64,000 bases of DNA from Phycisphaerae bacterium (GTDB lineage Bacteria; Planctomycetota; Phycisphaerae; Phycisphaerales; SM1A02), in the NCBI GenBank assembly GCA_002716385.1, contig PBAX01000015.1, positions 1 to 64,000 of the forward strand. Direction: 5' to 3'. A program made the position numbers and the translations under genes. Every line of letters starts with the position of its first letter. The first letter of the stretch is position 1. Below are positions 43,120 to 57,373 of this stretch, piece after piece. The notes beneath the pieces were generated by a model that was not told where the DNA came from, searched no databases, and saw nothing but the letters and a program-made list of their open reading frames with translations.

Positions 43120-45303
43120 TCATGCCCGGCTATCTGACCGGTTCGTCCGTCTCAGACGGACACCCAAGCGGATGGCGTTTCCGATCACGGTGACATCGCT
43201 CAGGCCCATGGCAATGGCGGCCCAGATGGGCCCCGATGCCCCCAGAAGTCCAAAGGCGGCAATCGGGATCAGTGTGACGTTGTAGACGAAGGCGAAGAAG
43301 AGATTCTGTCGAATGGAGACCCGCGTCATGCGTGCGATGGAAATGGTGCGTGCCATGTTCGTGAGGCGGTCGCCGGGAATGATCACGTCGGCCGCTTCGA
43401 CTGCGATGTTGGTGCCGGTCGCCATGGCGACGCCGACATCGGCTTCCGCGAGCGCGGCGGCATCGTTGATGCCGTCGCCAACCATCATTGTTCGTTCGGG
43501 ACAATTCGCGATCCACTTCTGCTTGTCGTCCGGAGTCTGCTCTGCATGGACATTCGAACTGTCGATGCCGGCTTGCTTGGCGATCTCCAAAGCGGCGCTT
43601 CTTCGATCGCCCGACAGCATGTGAACCTCGACATCGAGTGCTTTCAGGTCGGCGATGGCCTGTGCCGCATCCGGACGAAGCGTGTCCGAGACCGTGATGG
43701 TTCCGATGGTTCGGTCATCCACAACGACACGACAGGAAGCGACGGCATCGCGGTTGACCTGGACGGTCCTCTGATCCACGAGACCCGTGACGCCTTGGCC
43801 CGGGTAGGCCTGGAAATCGGAGACGGCCGGTATCTCGAGGTTCTCCTCGGACGCATGGTTAACGATGGCCCGGGCAATCGGATGTTCACTGGCAGATTCG
43901 ACGGCCGCGGCCAGTCTCACCACCTCCTCCCTCGTTTCGCCCGATTCCGCCTGCACATCGACGACCTTCGGCAGGCCCGCGGTGAGTGTTCCGGTCTTGT
44001 CGAAGATCACGGTCTGCGTCAGTCCCGCCCGCTCGAGGGCAACGGCCGACTTGACCAGGATTCCATTCCGGGCCGCTTCACTCGCGGAGACCATGATCGC
44101 CATGGGTGTCGCCAGTCCCAATGCGCAGGGACATGAAATCACCAGAACGGTGACGGCGGCAATGAGACCGATCTGGAATGGAGTGATGTCCCCGTTTGTG
44201 ATGGCTGCTATGGACCAGCCGACGACGGTCAGCAACGCTATGGAAAGCACCAGTGGCACGAAGATGCTGCTGACTCGATCGGCCAGTCGTTCGATGCCCG
44301 CTTTCGTGGCGATCGCGTGTGTCACAAGATCCGCGATTCTCGCCACCGTCGTACCGGTTCCATCGACGGTGGCCTCGATGATCAGTCTGCCGGTCGTGTT
44401 GATGCTGCCTGCGGTAACCTGCTCTCCAACCTGACGGGGGATGGGGATGGGTTCCCCGGTGACGACGGATTCATCCAGTTCGGAGATGCCCTCGATGATG
44501 GTTCCATCAACGGCGACGCGAGCACCTGGTCGCACCAGCAGACGGTCACCCTTGAAGATCTTCTCGATAGCGACTTCGGTGATCTGTTCGTCATCATCGA
44601 TTCGCTCCGCCGTATCCGGCTGCATCTCCAGCAGCGTGCGAACCGCCGAGCCCGCCTTGGCGGTGGCTCTTGCCTCAAGCCAATGTCCGAGACTGATCAC
44701 GGCAAGCAGAGCGGTGGCTTCGGCGAAATACGTCATCTGATCATGCCGCACGCCAGCCAGGGTGAGAATCATGAGAATGACCGAATAGGACCAGGCTGTC
44801 AGGACACCGATGGAGACAAGCGTGTCCATGTTCGTGCCACCGCGTTTGAGCGCCCGCAGGGCCGAGGTGAAGAAGCCCTGACCGACCAGGATCACGGCCA
44901 GAGTGGAGCCACCGAACATCACCCACGGAAGCCACGCACCATGGGTCTCCGCTTCCAGCGACCAGTGGAGTATCTCCAGAGGGATCCAGACAGACATGCC
45001 CAGCAAGGCGCGCCATCCCCATTTCTGGGCGGCGGAATGCTGACGTTTTTCGAGATCGGTGCGGAGCGTGACGGGGGTCCATTGCGTTTCCCGCAGGGAG
45101 GCCTCGAATCCCTTGGCCTTGATGACCTCGATGGCCGTCGCCGCTTCGATGGGGCCGTCGAGACTGGCAACCGCCTGATGCAGGTCGACACGGACGTTGG
45201 CGGCTCCTGGAAGGCCTTCCAGAGCGGTTTGGACGTTGGCCACGCAGCTCGCACAATGCATGCCGTCGACCTGAAGTTCGAGAGTATTGGGTGAGTCGGT
45301 CAT
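43120..45303 (-). CDS. copA: Heavy-metal (Cu-type) P1B ATPase
   Basis: N-terminal HMA 'VDGMHCASCVANVQTAL', 'CPCALGLATPMAIMV', 'FDKTGTLTAGLP', 'MVGDGINDAAALAEADVGVAMATGTNIAVEAADVI'. Confidence 0.93.
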   Translation of the reverse strand: MTDSPNTLELQVDGMHCASCVANVQTALEGLPGAANVRVDLHQAVASLDGPIEAATAIEVIKAKGFEASLRETQWTPVTLRTDLEKRQHSAAQKWGWRALLGMSVWIPLEILHWSLEAETHGAWLPWVMFGGSTLAVILVGQGFFTSALRALKRGGTNMDTLVSIGVLTAWSYSVILMILTLAGVRHDQMTYFAEATALLAVISLGHWLEARATAKAGSAVRTLLEMQPDTAERIDDDEQITEVAIEKIFKGDRLLVRPGARVAVDGTIIEGISELDESVVTGEPIPIPRQVGEQVTAGSINTTGRLIIEATVDGTGTTVARIADLVTHAIATKAGIERLADRVSSIFVPLVLSIALLTVVGWSIAAITNGDITPFQIGLIAAVTVLVISCPCALGLATPMAIMVSASEAARNGILVKSAVALERAGLTQTVIFDKTGTLTAGLPKVVDVQAESGETREEVVRLAAAVESASEHPIARAIVNHASEENLEIPAVSDFQAYPGQGVTGLVDQRTVQVNRDAVASCRVVVDDRTIGTITVSDTLRPDAAQAIADLKALDVEVHMLSGDRRSAALEIAKQAGIDSSNVHAEQTPDDKQKWIANCPERTMMVGDGINDAAALAEADVGVAMATGTNIAVEAADVIIPGDRLTNMARTISIARMTRVSIRQNLFFAFVYNVTLIPIAAFGLLGASGPIWAAIAMGLSDVTVIGNAIRLGVRLRRTNRSDSRA

Positions 45304-45328
45304 GTCTACGGGGTACACTGTACGTCAC

Positions 45329-45655
45329 ATGAGTCGTTCGAAGGTTGAATTTGGTTCCTCCGTTGCCATCCGGCATTGCCCGGTTGGGAGTGTCTCTGTG
45401 GCGGTTCTGGCCATGGTGCTTCTGGCAACGGCCGGCAGCTTCGGTCCCTCGACGATTGTGAGGCCTGTGGCAGGCCCCCAGGTCCTCTCCGTTCTGGCCC
45501 TGTCAGTTCATCATCCAGCCATCAGTGGTGGTGATCTCGAGCAGGACAGGCCTCGCGGTGTTGAAACGGTTCGAGTCGTCCAGCCCGATCTCATCCGGCT
45601 GGAAGCACTTCGGATGGGTAGCCAGCGGTTGAATCTCCCGCCACCCCGAGCGTGA
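45329..45655 (+). CDS. Small hypothetical protein with N-terminal hydrophobic segment
   Basis: Open frame directly upstream of secA; hydrophobic VAVLAMVLLATAGSF; no family recognised. Confidence 0.35.
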   Translation: MSRSKVEFGSSVAIRHCPVGSVSVAVLAMVLLATAGSFGPSTIVRPVAGPQVLSVLALSVHHPAISGGDLEQDRPRGVETVRVVQPDLIRLEALRMGSQRLNLPPPRA

Positions 45656-45728
45656 CTGAAGGGCATCGATCGATGCCTGGCAGATTTGCGTTCGTCGTCA
45701 TGCGATAGTTTTCATAGTCAATGTAATC

Positions 45729-49880
<4,152 letters not shown>

Positions 49881-49912
49881 CAGCTAGATGCCTACGGCTC
49901 CGTTCGTCCGCG

Positions 49913-51082
49913 TCACGATTCTGCACGAACGTTTCCGCCGATCACTGAGATGATGGTGGCGGTCGCGATGACCACGATCACTGGTGGCAGCAGCCACCAT
50001 CTGGTCTCGTGAATCATCCCAATCTCGGCCATCGGCATCGCAATCAGCAGTCCGATGATCAGCAGACTGATCATGCCGACGGTCTGTCGGGCGTTGCCAA
50101 GCATGAACGCGAGAATCCAGGCGGGGAATACTAGGCCGTAGAGGCCTAGGAAACGGAGATACGTGTCATCCAGCCAGTCACGTGCGATGTCGAAGAAGCA
50201 GGTGAGCCAGAGCAGGAATCCGATGGCGACACCGATCAATGAAAGGCCCGAGAGCAGGGTTGTGCTGCCCCAGCCATGCTTGGCTTCAAGCAGACGTATC
50301 TCTCGCAGATGCGCGCTCATAGTGAAGGTGGTCTGATAGAAGAGGAAGGGCAGTATCAAGTTCCATGTGTCGAAGGAATCGAAGCTGAAATAGGTGGTGA
50401 CGAACAGCAGTACTGCGAAGAAGGAGATGCCGAATACACCGAAGGCATGTCGGCTGGGGGCCAGTTGCCTCGCTCGATGAAATGTGGGATCAAGCCAGGG
50501 GCAGGCGAGGAAACCGAGAATGATGATGGGTGCCAGTGGCCAGAGTTCCACATCCGGTTCCGTTCCGGATGAACCGATCGTGTCGCTGAATCCGTTGCCC
50601 GATGCCACCCATGTTCCCATCGTCGCCAGAAACACCAGCGTGCCCAGCCATGGCCAGACCTTCCAGGGCAACCAGCTTGCGACGATGGCGATGGCGAACG
50701 CCACAAGCGGGACGATCAGACCCGGCAGCGTGCCCTCGAGCATCGTGGGCATCCAGCCCCGGCCCCCGAAGATGAAGGCCAGGAAGAAGAGTTGATAGGC
50801 GATCGTGGCGACGGAGAACCATCTCATTGGTCCTCGGTGACGTGCGACAAGTGTTTCGGATTGCCTGCGAGAGCGGATCAGATATCCCATGCCCGCGCAG
50901 CCGAGCACGTTCGGAATGGCGAATACCCAGAAGCCCGGCCAGCCGTACTGGGTCAGCAGGACAAGCGGTAGCCACATGCCGATGCACCAGGTCCAGCTTG
51001 AGGTCAGGAAGAGGCCCCAGCCTGCTGTCGAGGTGGCGGTGCGCAGGGGTGCAGTCATGTTCTGAGAATACCGGGTCTTCAC
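49913..51082 (-). CDS. Multi-TM integral membrane protein, function unknown
   Basis: About ten hydrophobic segments; start GTG 51082 (overlap GTGA) or ATG 51058. Confidence 0.7.
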   Translation of the reverse strand: MKTRYSQNMTAPLRTATSTAGWGLFLTSSWTWCIGMWLPLVLLTQYGWPGFWVFAIPNVLGCAGMGYLIRSRRQSETLVARHRGPMRWFSVATIAYQLFFLAFIFGGRGWMPTMLEGTLPGLIVPLVAFAIAIVASWLPWKVWPWLGTLVFLATMGTWVASGNGFSDTIGSSGTEPDVELWPLAPIIILGFLACPWLDPTFHRARQLAPSRHAFGVFGISFFAVLLFVTTYFSFDSFDTWNLILPFLFYQTTFTMSAHLREIRLLEAKHGWGSTTLLSGLSLIGVAIGFLLWLTCFFDIARDWLDDTYLRFLGLYGLVFPAWILAFMLGNARQTVGMISLLIIGLLIAMPMAEIGMIHETRWWLLPPVIVVIATATIISVIGGNVRAES

Positions 51083-51672
51083 ACTCGACGTTTGCGTTGC
51101 CGCAACATCGACTTTGGTGTGCAGTGGAATGTCAGGTTGCAGCGGCCAACCCGCATCTGGCGTCCCTTGTCCTTGATGATCTGGGAGACGTCCATCTGAA
51201 GATCGATGTTGAATTCGCCACCCTTGGCGATGAGATCACGGATTCGCCGGGAAGCGTCCTCGCCGTCCGTGATGCCGTAGACCGCTGGGCCGAGGCATGG
51301 ACGGAGGAACTTGTAGTGCATGTCCTTGCAGACCACGGCATAGTTGGTTCCACATTCGCTGAACACGAACATGCCGGCCGCCACTTCCGAGTTTCCGAGC
51401 AGGGCGGCACCGGCCATCGCGTTGTACCAGTTCCTGTTGACCCGCTTGAAGGGAAGAATCGCGGTAAATCGATCAGTCCCCACCTTTTTCATGGTGATGC
51501 CGGATCTCCACGCGAACGGGAGCCATATCAATGAGCAGACACGGTGCCAGAAGTTGTTTCGTGTACTGAGCCGACTGATGAAATCATCAAGGCGGTTATA
51601 CAGGGACCTCTTGGGAGCCGGAAGCGTGGCAGCCGTTGAGCACATGGCGGGTTTTTGGTTCGATGTGGACAT
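51079..51672 (-). CDS. DUF4442-like (hotdog thioesterase-like) protein
   Basis: 'GTDRFTAILPFKRVNRNWYNAMAGAALLGNSEVAAGMFVFSECGTNYAVVCKDMHYKFLRPC'. Confidence 0.7.
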   Translation of the reverse strand: MSTSNQKPAMCSTAATLPAPKRSLYNRLDDFISRLSTRNNFWHRVCSLIWLPFAWRSGITMKKVGTDRFTAILPFKRVNRNWYNAMAGAALLGNSEVAAGMFVFSECGTNYAVVCKDMHYKFLRPCLGPAVYGITDGEDASRRIRDLIAKGGEFNIDLQMDVSQIIKDKGRQMRVGRCNLTFHCTPKSMLRQRKRRV

Positions 51673-51775
51673 TGTGTATCTGGGATCCAGGCATTGACGT
51701 GGAGGCGTCGGGTAAGCATCCTACGCTCTTGATGGCCCGGAGGGAATCCACCTTTCGGCGAATTGGAGGCATGAA

Positions 51776-52612
51776 ATGCCAATATCAGCTCTGGGAGTGT
51801 GTTCTTGGAGCCTGCAACCGGATTCCCCCGAGGATCTGGTGAAAAGGCTTGAACTTACCGGTCTCAATCGCGCTCAAATCGCCTTGTCACCGGCTGTCAG
51901 TGATCGCGATCGCTGGGGGAACCTGATTCCAGTACTTCTGGAATCCGGAAAATCAATCGCCAGCGGAATGATGGCCCCGGTTGGCGAGGACTACAGCACA
52001 CTGGAATCGATCGCCAGAACGGGTGGCATTCGTCCTTCGGCCACATGGCCCGCGAACGAGGCCATGGCGAGGGCGATGGCGGTACTGGCCGGCAAGGCTG
52101 GCATCGATCTGGTCACGCTTCATGCGGGTTTTCTTCCGCATGATCCCGAGGATCCGGAACGATCTTCGATGGTGTCGAGGCTGCGACTGCTGGGATCGAT
52201 CTTCGCCGATCAGGGATGTCGTCTCGGCTTCGAGACTGGTCAGGAATCGGCCTCGACGTTGTTGGAAGTCCTTGAAGAAATCGGCCATCCTTCAATTGGT
52301 GTGAATTTCGATCCAGCCAACATGATCCTCTACGGAATGGGGGATCCGGTCGAAGCCGTCGATGTACTGAGTGATCACATCCTCCAGATACACATAAAGG
52401 ATGCAGTGGCATCCAAGGTGCCAGGGGAATGGGGATCGGAGGTGGCTGCTGGTTCCGGTGAGGTCGATTGGCCGCGTTTCCTGGCGGCGGTTCAGTCACT
52501 GGACCAGAACGTCGAAGCCATTATCGAGCGAGAGGCGGGCTCGCAGAGAGTGGATGATGTCCACGGGGCCGTCAATCTGGTGCGTGAGCACGTCGAATTG
52601 GAGATCGCATGA
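51776..52612 (+). CDS. Sugar phosphate isomerase/epimerase (xylose isomerase-like TIM barrel)
   Basis: '[18 protein letters not shown]', '[63 protein letters not shown]', '[15 protein letters not shown]'. Confidence 0.88.
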
Positions 52613-54390
52613 AACAGTTGATCGTCCTTCTGGTGTTTTCCGGGCTTGCGTCATGCGTGTCCAGACCGTTGGCGACTCATACGCAGCAGGCCTATGTCTC
52701 CGGTGCCGTGGCCGCCGATCATCCGATCGCCTCGCAAGCAGGTGTGGACATGCTCAATCAGGGTGGCAACGCGATCGACGCCGCTGTGGCAACGAGCTTC
52801 TGCCTGTCAGTTGTGCATCCCTTCAGTTGTGGAGTCGGTGGTGGCGGTTTCATGCTCGTGCGACTTCCATCGACGAGTTCTCGCGGTTCGGTCGAGATGG
52901 TGCTTGATTACCGGGAGATGGCGCCCGCGGCAGTGGGTCCGGACTTCTATGTCGATCGTTCAAGGGTCGCCAGTCGATTTGGCGGGGCGGCATGCGGCGT
53001 TCCCGGAACGGTTGCCGGTCTCTGGAAGGCCCATGAGGAATGGGGTCGTCTGCCATGGTCGACGTTGCTGCAGCCCGCCATAGAGGCCGCCGAGAATGGA
53101 GTGGCGGTGAACAGGGCCTGGCTCGAGGCCGCCGACTGGGTCGCTCGTATCCGAGATGGGAATCCCGATCTTCATTCCGCGTCTCAATGGGTCTGGGCCA
53201 ATCTCTGTGGATCGGGACAGCTTGAACTTGGCACGGTCATCAAGCAGCCTGAACAGGCTCGATTGCTTAGAAGGATCGCGGCATCGGGCCCTTCCGCCTT
53301 CTATGAAGGCGAAGTGGCCGATGCCATCGTCGAGACGGCCGGAAGGCATGGTGGTGTCATGACCAGGGAGGATCTCGCCTCGTATCGAGTGGATGAGAAG
53401 CCGCCATTGAAGAGTGAAGTGGTTCTCGACCGCTATCAGCTTCTTTCGATGCCTCCACCAAGCAGTGGTGGCATCGCGATGCAGGCAATGCTCGGCATCA
53501 TCGATCACAGAGTGGATGATGTTGAGAATCTGAGGCCCGAATCACCACAGTGGATCCATCTGGTCGTGGAGTCCATGAGACATGCCTTCGCCGATCGAGC
53601 CAGATACATGGCGGATGGAAAGCAGGTATCAGTTCCGGTTGAGCGGATGTTGGATCCGGCTCGTATCCGGGAAGTATCCGAGTCGATCCGATTCGATGCG
53701 ATCAGTACCCGTGAAGCGGCTGGTGTCGTGCCTCCGCCTGATGACGCGGGAACAAGTCACTTCTGTGTGTATACGGCGGATGGTTCGGCAGTGTCCTGCA
53801 CGGAGACGATCAATCTCTCCTTTGGTTCCCTGGTCGCCGTTCCGGAATGGGGCATCGTGCTCAACGACGAGATGGACGACTTCACGACCATGTCCGGCAA
53901 GGCCAATGCCTTCGGACTGCGTCAATCCGATGGGAATCTACCGGGCCCCGGAAAACGTCCGATCTCCTCGATGTCGCCGACGATCGTGATGGATGGCGAT
54001 CGGGTTCGTCTGCTTGCGGGTGCTTCAGGAGGCCCACGGATCATCAATGGAACACTTCAGGCGATCATCGATGTCCTGCTCTTCGACATGACGCCGGTCG
54101 AGGCGTTGAGCCAGCCGAGGTTCCATCATCAATGGATGCCGGATCGGCTGGATTTCGAGGAATCGTGGTCCGATCAGGATGTTGTGGATCGCCTCGAGGC
54201 ACTCGGTTACAGGACAGGTACGAGACCGAGTGTCGGCAAGGTGCAGATGATCGAGGTGCTTCCCGACGGCGTCATTCTTCCAGCAAGCGATCCTCGCAAG
54301 GGGGGGCGGCCCGCTGGTGTGGATCCTGTGATCATCGACGAGGATCCGGGGTTTGGAAGAGTCGCCGTCCCTTCCCGGGGCGTACACTGA
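52609..54390 (+). CDS. ggt: Gamma-glutamyltransferase (lipoprotein)
   Basis: '[46 protein letters not shown]', catalytic '[27 protein letters not shown]', '[15 protein letters not shown]'; ATGA overlap with upstream gene. Confidence 0.95.
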
Positions 54391-54394
54391 ACCC

Positions 54395-54688
54395 ATGCCG
54401 ACCTACACATATCAAGTCGTTACCGATGACGGTTCGGAGGGCGAGATCTTCGAAGTCGTACAGCCGATGTCCGATGAGCCGCTGACTAAGCATCCTGAGA
54501 CCGGGGTGGAAGTGCGTCGCATTCCGTCGCTGCCCAACATCGCCGGCAACTGGTCCGATGCAACCACCAAGTCCAAACTGTCCAACAAGAATCTGGATCG
54601 ACTCGGTTTCACCAAGTATGAAAAGGCCGGCGACGGCCACTATGAGAAACGAGCGGGCAAGGGGCCCGACACGATCTCCGCGGACTGA
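54395..54688 (+). CDS. FmdB-family-like small protein lacking zinc-ribbon cysteines
   Basis: 'MPTYTYQVVTDDGSEGEIFEVVQPMSDEPLTKHPETGVEVRRIPS' matches FmdB layout without CxxC pairs. Confidence 0.7.
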   Translation: MPTYTYQVVTDDGSEGEIFEVVQPMSDEPLTKHPETGVEVRRIPSLPNIAGNWSDATTKSKLSNKNLDRLGFTKYEKAGDGHYEKRAGKGPDTISAD

Positions 54689-54720
54689 TCATCTCCGGTC
54701 CGAAGAGATACCACAAGACC

Positions 54721-55368
54721 ATGGCACATCCACGCAGTGTTCTCCTAACAGTCTTCGTTCTGTTCGCTTCTTTGAGCGGATGTTCACAGGCCTCCAAGTC
54801 GCTGAGCGGCCAGCAGCTCCGTTCGAACATCGCCACGGTCGAGAAGTGGATGACGGGCACCTTCGAGTCTTCGGCTACCGGGGACAGGATTGTTCAGGCC
54901 CGCATATGGAAGTTCCTCGATGACGGCCCGTGGTTCTACAGCGAGCATTCAAGGCAGGGTGATTCCGGTCAGCCGATCAGGCAGCGCATCGTCAGACTCG
55001 AGATCGAAACGGATGGTTCGGTCGCCATGGACATGTTCGCCATCCCGGGCAATCCGCTCGAGTATCCAGCGCCCTGGCAGGGGAACGGTTCCATGGGAGG
55101 GCTTCAGCCGAGGGTATTGGATCCTCTCATTGGATGCAGGATCGTCCTTCAGAAGATCGATGCGAACGAGTTCGCGGGTGAGACCGAGGGTGACGGTTGT
55201 CCGTCAAGTCGAGACGGGGCCACGCATGAGACGACTCGGATCACGCTTCGATCGAATCGCATGATGCTTCTGAGTCGGGGCTTCGATGCCAACGGCAAGC
55301 AGGTTTGGGGTTCGACATCGGGTGCGGTCACCTTCAATCGCACATCCCGTACACCTCCAGAGGAATAG
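54721..55368 (+). CDS. CpcT/CpeT-like (chromophore lyase family) lipoprotein
   Basis: Lipobox SLSGCSQ; 'WMTGTFESSATGDRIVQARIWKFLDDGPWFYSEHSRQGDSGQPIRQRIVRLE', 'LIGCRIVLQKIDANEFAGETEGDGCPSSRDGATHETTRITLRSNRMMLLSRGFDANGKQVWGSTSGAVTFNR'. Confidence 0.8.
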   Translation: MAHPRSVLLTVFVLFASLSGCSQASKSLSGQQLRSNIATVEKWMTGTFESSATGDRIVQARIWKFLDDGPWFYSEHSRQGDSGQPIRQRIVRLEIETDGSVAMDMFAIPGNPLEYPAPWQGNGSMGGLQPRVLDPLIGCRIVLQKIDANEFAGETEGDGCPSSRDGATHETTRITLRSNRMMLLSRGFDANGKQVWGSTSGAVTFNRTSRTPPEE

Positions 55369-55371
55369 AAA

Positions 55372-55396
55372 AGGCCGCTCCCTGAAGGAGCGGCCT
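55372..55396. terminator. Bidirectional terminator between convergent CpeT-like and tsf genes
   Basis: AGGCCGCTCC-ctgaa-GGAGCGGCCT; minus-strand tail TTTTCTATT. Confidence 0.78.
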
Positions 55397-55424
55397 CGCT
55401 GTTCTGACTGGTGGTCGGATCGAC

Positions 55425-56213
55425 TCAGCCGCCAAGCGTGTAGCGGACGAAGTGGGTGATCTTCGCGTCTGCAGGCAGCAGTTCCTCGATGGTCTTGGTC
55501 TCATCGAGCACGTACTTCTGCTTGATCAGCGTGTTCTCCTCGAGGAACTTCCTGACCTTACCTTCGGCGATCTTGCCGGCGATCTCGTCGTTCTTTCCGG
55601 ATTCCTTGGCTTCGGCGAGACCCTTGTTGCGGATCTGGTCGAGCTGTTCCTCGGAAACGTCATCGGGTCCGATGGCGTCTGGATCGTGGAACACGATGTG
55701 CTGGCAGATGCCCTTGAGGACATCATCTGGAACCGTGCCTTCTACTCGAAGGAGGCAGGCTCGCTTGCCATCGTGATGTACGTAGCTGCCGTAGCTGCCG
55801 CCTTCGAACTTCTGACCTCTGGTGTAGTTGGCATTCTCGCCGGTCTTGATTCGGACATCGTCAACCAGCTTCTGGATATCGTCGTTGACGGCGATATCAC
55901 CGGCGGGGTGACCCATGGCGATCTTGCAGATGCTGTCGACCATTGAGACGAAGTCTTCGTTCTTCGCAGTGAAGTCGGTTTCGGTCTTGATTTCGACGAT
56001 CACGGCTGCATCCCCATCGATGTGAATGCCAATGCGGCCCTCACCGGTGGTTCGTTCCGTTCGCTTGTCCATCTTGCCCTTACGCTTCTTGCGAATCCAT
56101 TCCTCGGCGGCGGTCATGTCGCCATCGGTGGCCTTCAAGGCCTCCTTGCAGTCCATCATGCCAAGTCCGGTCTTCTGACGAAGGGACATCACGTCCTTTG
56201 CAGCAATGCTCAC
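55425..56213 (-). CDS. tsf: Elongation factor Ts
   Basis: 'VMSLRQKTGLGMMDCKEALKATDGDMTAAEEWIRKK', 'VEIKTETDFTAKNEDF'; GTG start. Confidence 0.95.
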   Translation of the reverse strand: MSIAAKDVMSLRQKTGLGMMDCKEALKATDGDMTAAEEWIRKKRKGKMDKRTERTTGEGRIGIHIDGDAAVIVEIKTETDFTAKNEDFVSMVDSICKIAMGHPAGDIAVNDDIQKLVDDVRIKTGENANYTRGQKFEGGSYGSYVHHDGKRACLLRVEGTVPDDVLKGICQHIVFHDPDAIGPDDVSEEQLDQIRNKGLAEAKESGKNDEIAGKIAEGKVRKFLEENTLIKQKYVLDETKTIEELLPADAKITHFVRYTLGG

Positions 56214-56273
56214 GGTCAATACTCCTGGTTCGGATCCCTGTGGTTCCAAGGGATCGAAGATCAAATCAGTTAA

Positions 56274-57149
56274 TCATGAAGTTGGGGCGGATTCGCCTTC
56301 TGGTGCTGGTGCCGCATCGGTCGATGCCTCGGCAGGTGCGTCTGCCGAAGCCGAGGCCGAGGCAATGCCTCGGAAGCGACTTCTCGATGATGAGCGTTTC
56401 GGCTTCTCGCTCTTCTCGCCAGCGAGGTCTTCCTTGGCGGACTCTTCCTTCTGCACCTCGGCAGCACGCTGATTCATGCCCTCGCGGACGGCAGCGGTCA
56501 GTTCCCGCATGATGACATCGATGGATCGCATCGAGTCGTCATTTCCCGGGATGGGGAGGTCCGCGACATTCGGATCGCCATCGGTGTCGATGAGGGCGAT
56601 TGTCGGAATTCTCAGTGCCTTGGCTTCACGCAGTGCATTCATTTCCCGGCTGGTGTCGATGACGACCAGTGCTCCGGGGAGCTTGGTCATGTTTCGAATG
56701 CCTTCCAGGTTGCGGGTGATCTTTCGCTTCTCCCGCATCAGCTGGGAGGTCATCTTCTTCGAATAGGACTCGATCTCGCCCGATTCGACCAGGCCTTCGA
56801 GTTCCTCGAGTCGACGGAGTCGTTCACGGATGGTCCGGAAGTTCGTCAAGGTGCCGCCGAGCCAGCGTTCAACGACCCATGGCATGTTCACATCCGTAGC
56901 CTGAGTCTGGACAGCATCACGTGCCTGTCGCTTGGTCCCCACGAAACACACGTCCTTGCCGTTCTGAACGGTCTTGGTGATGAATCGCTTGGCCAGCATC
57001 AGCCCGCGGATGGTTTCGCGGATGTCGATGATGTGGATCTTGTTTCGTGCGCCCCAGATGTAGGGCTTCATCTTCGGGTTCCAGGCGCTGCGGCGTTGGC
57101 CGAAGTGGATGCCTGCTTCAAGCAGGTCCTGTACGAGCGTATCGGACAT
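56274..57149 (-). CDS. rpsB: 30S ribosomal protein S2 with acidic/Ala-rich C-terminal extension
   Basis: 'LLEAGIHFGQRRSAWNPKMKPYIWGARNKIHIIDIRET', 'FVGTKRQARDAV', 'VERWLGGTLTNFRTIRERLRRLEEL'. Confidence 0.96.
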   Translation of the reverse strand: MSDTLVQDLLEAGIHFGQRRSAWNPKMKPYIWGARNKIHIIDIRETIRGLMLAKRFITKTVQNGKDVCFVGTKRQARDAVQTQATDVNMPWVVERWLGGTLTNFRTIRERLRRLEELEGLVESGEIESYSKKMTSQLMREKRKITRNLEGIRNMTKLPGALVVIDTSREMNALREAKALRIPTIALIDTDGDPNVADLPIPGNDDSMRSIDVIMRELTAAVREGMNQRAAEVQKEESAKEDLAGEKSEKPKRSSSRSRFRGIASASASADAPAEASTDAAPAPEGESAPTS

Positions 57150-57373
57150 GACTGTTGTCCTTATCAGCGACACCGGCAGGGCAACGTGGGATGCGGTGGA
57201 ACCGCTGCCTGCGCATGGGCGCTTGGGGTTTGACCGTGAAGTACGGTCCGGTCAGGTGAAGATTCCATCGCCCACCCACGTGCGGGCTCTGGAAATGAAA
57301 AAACGTACACGAGGGTGGGAAACGCCCCGACCCACGGGTAAGAGGACCATCGTAGCGGACCTCAGGTGGGGGT

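Noticed and set aside
44317-45294. 325-aa plus-strand ORF
   Set aside because: Antisense to the copA-like ATPase, whose motifs are unambiguous.
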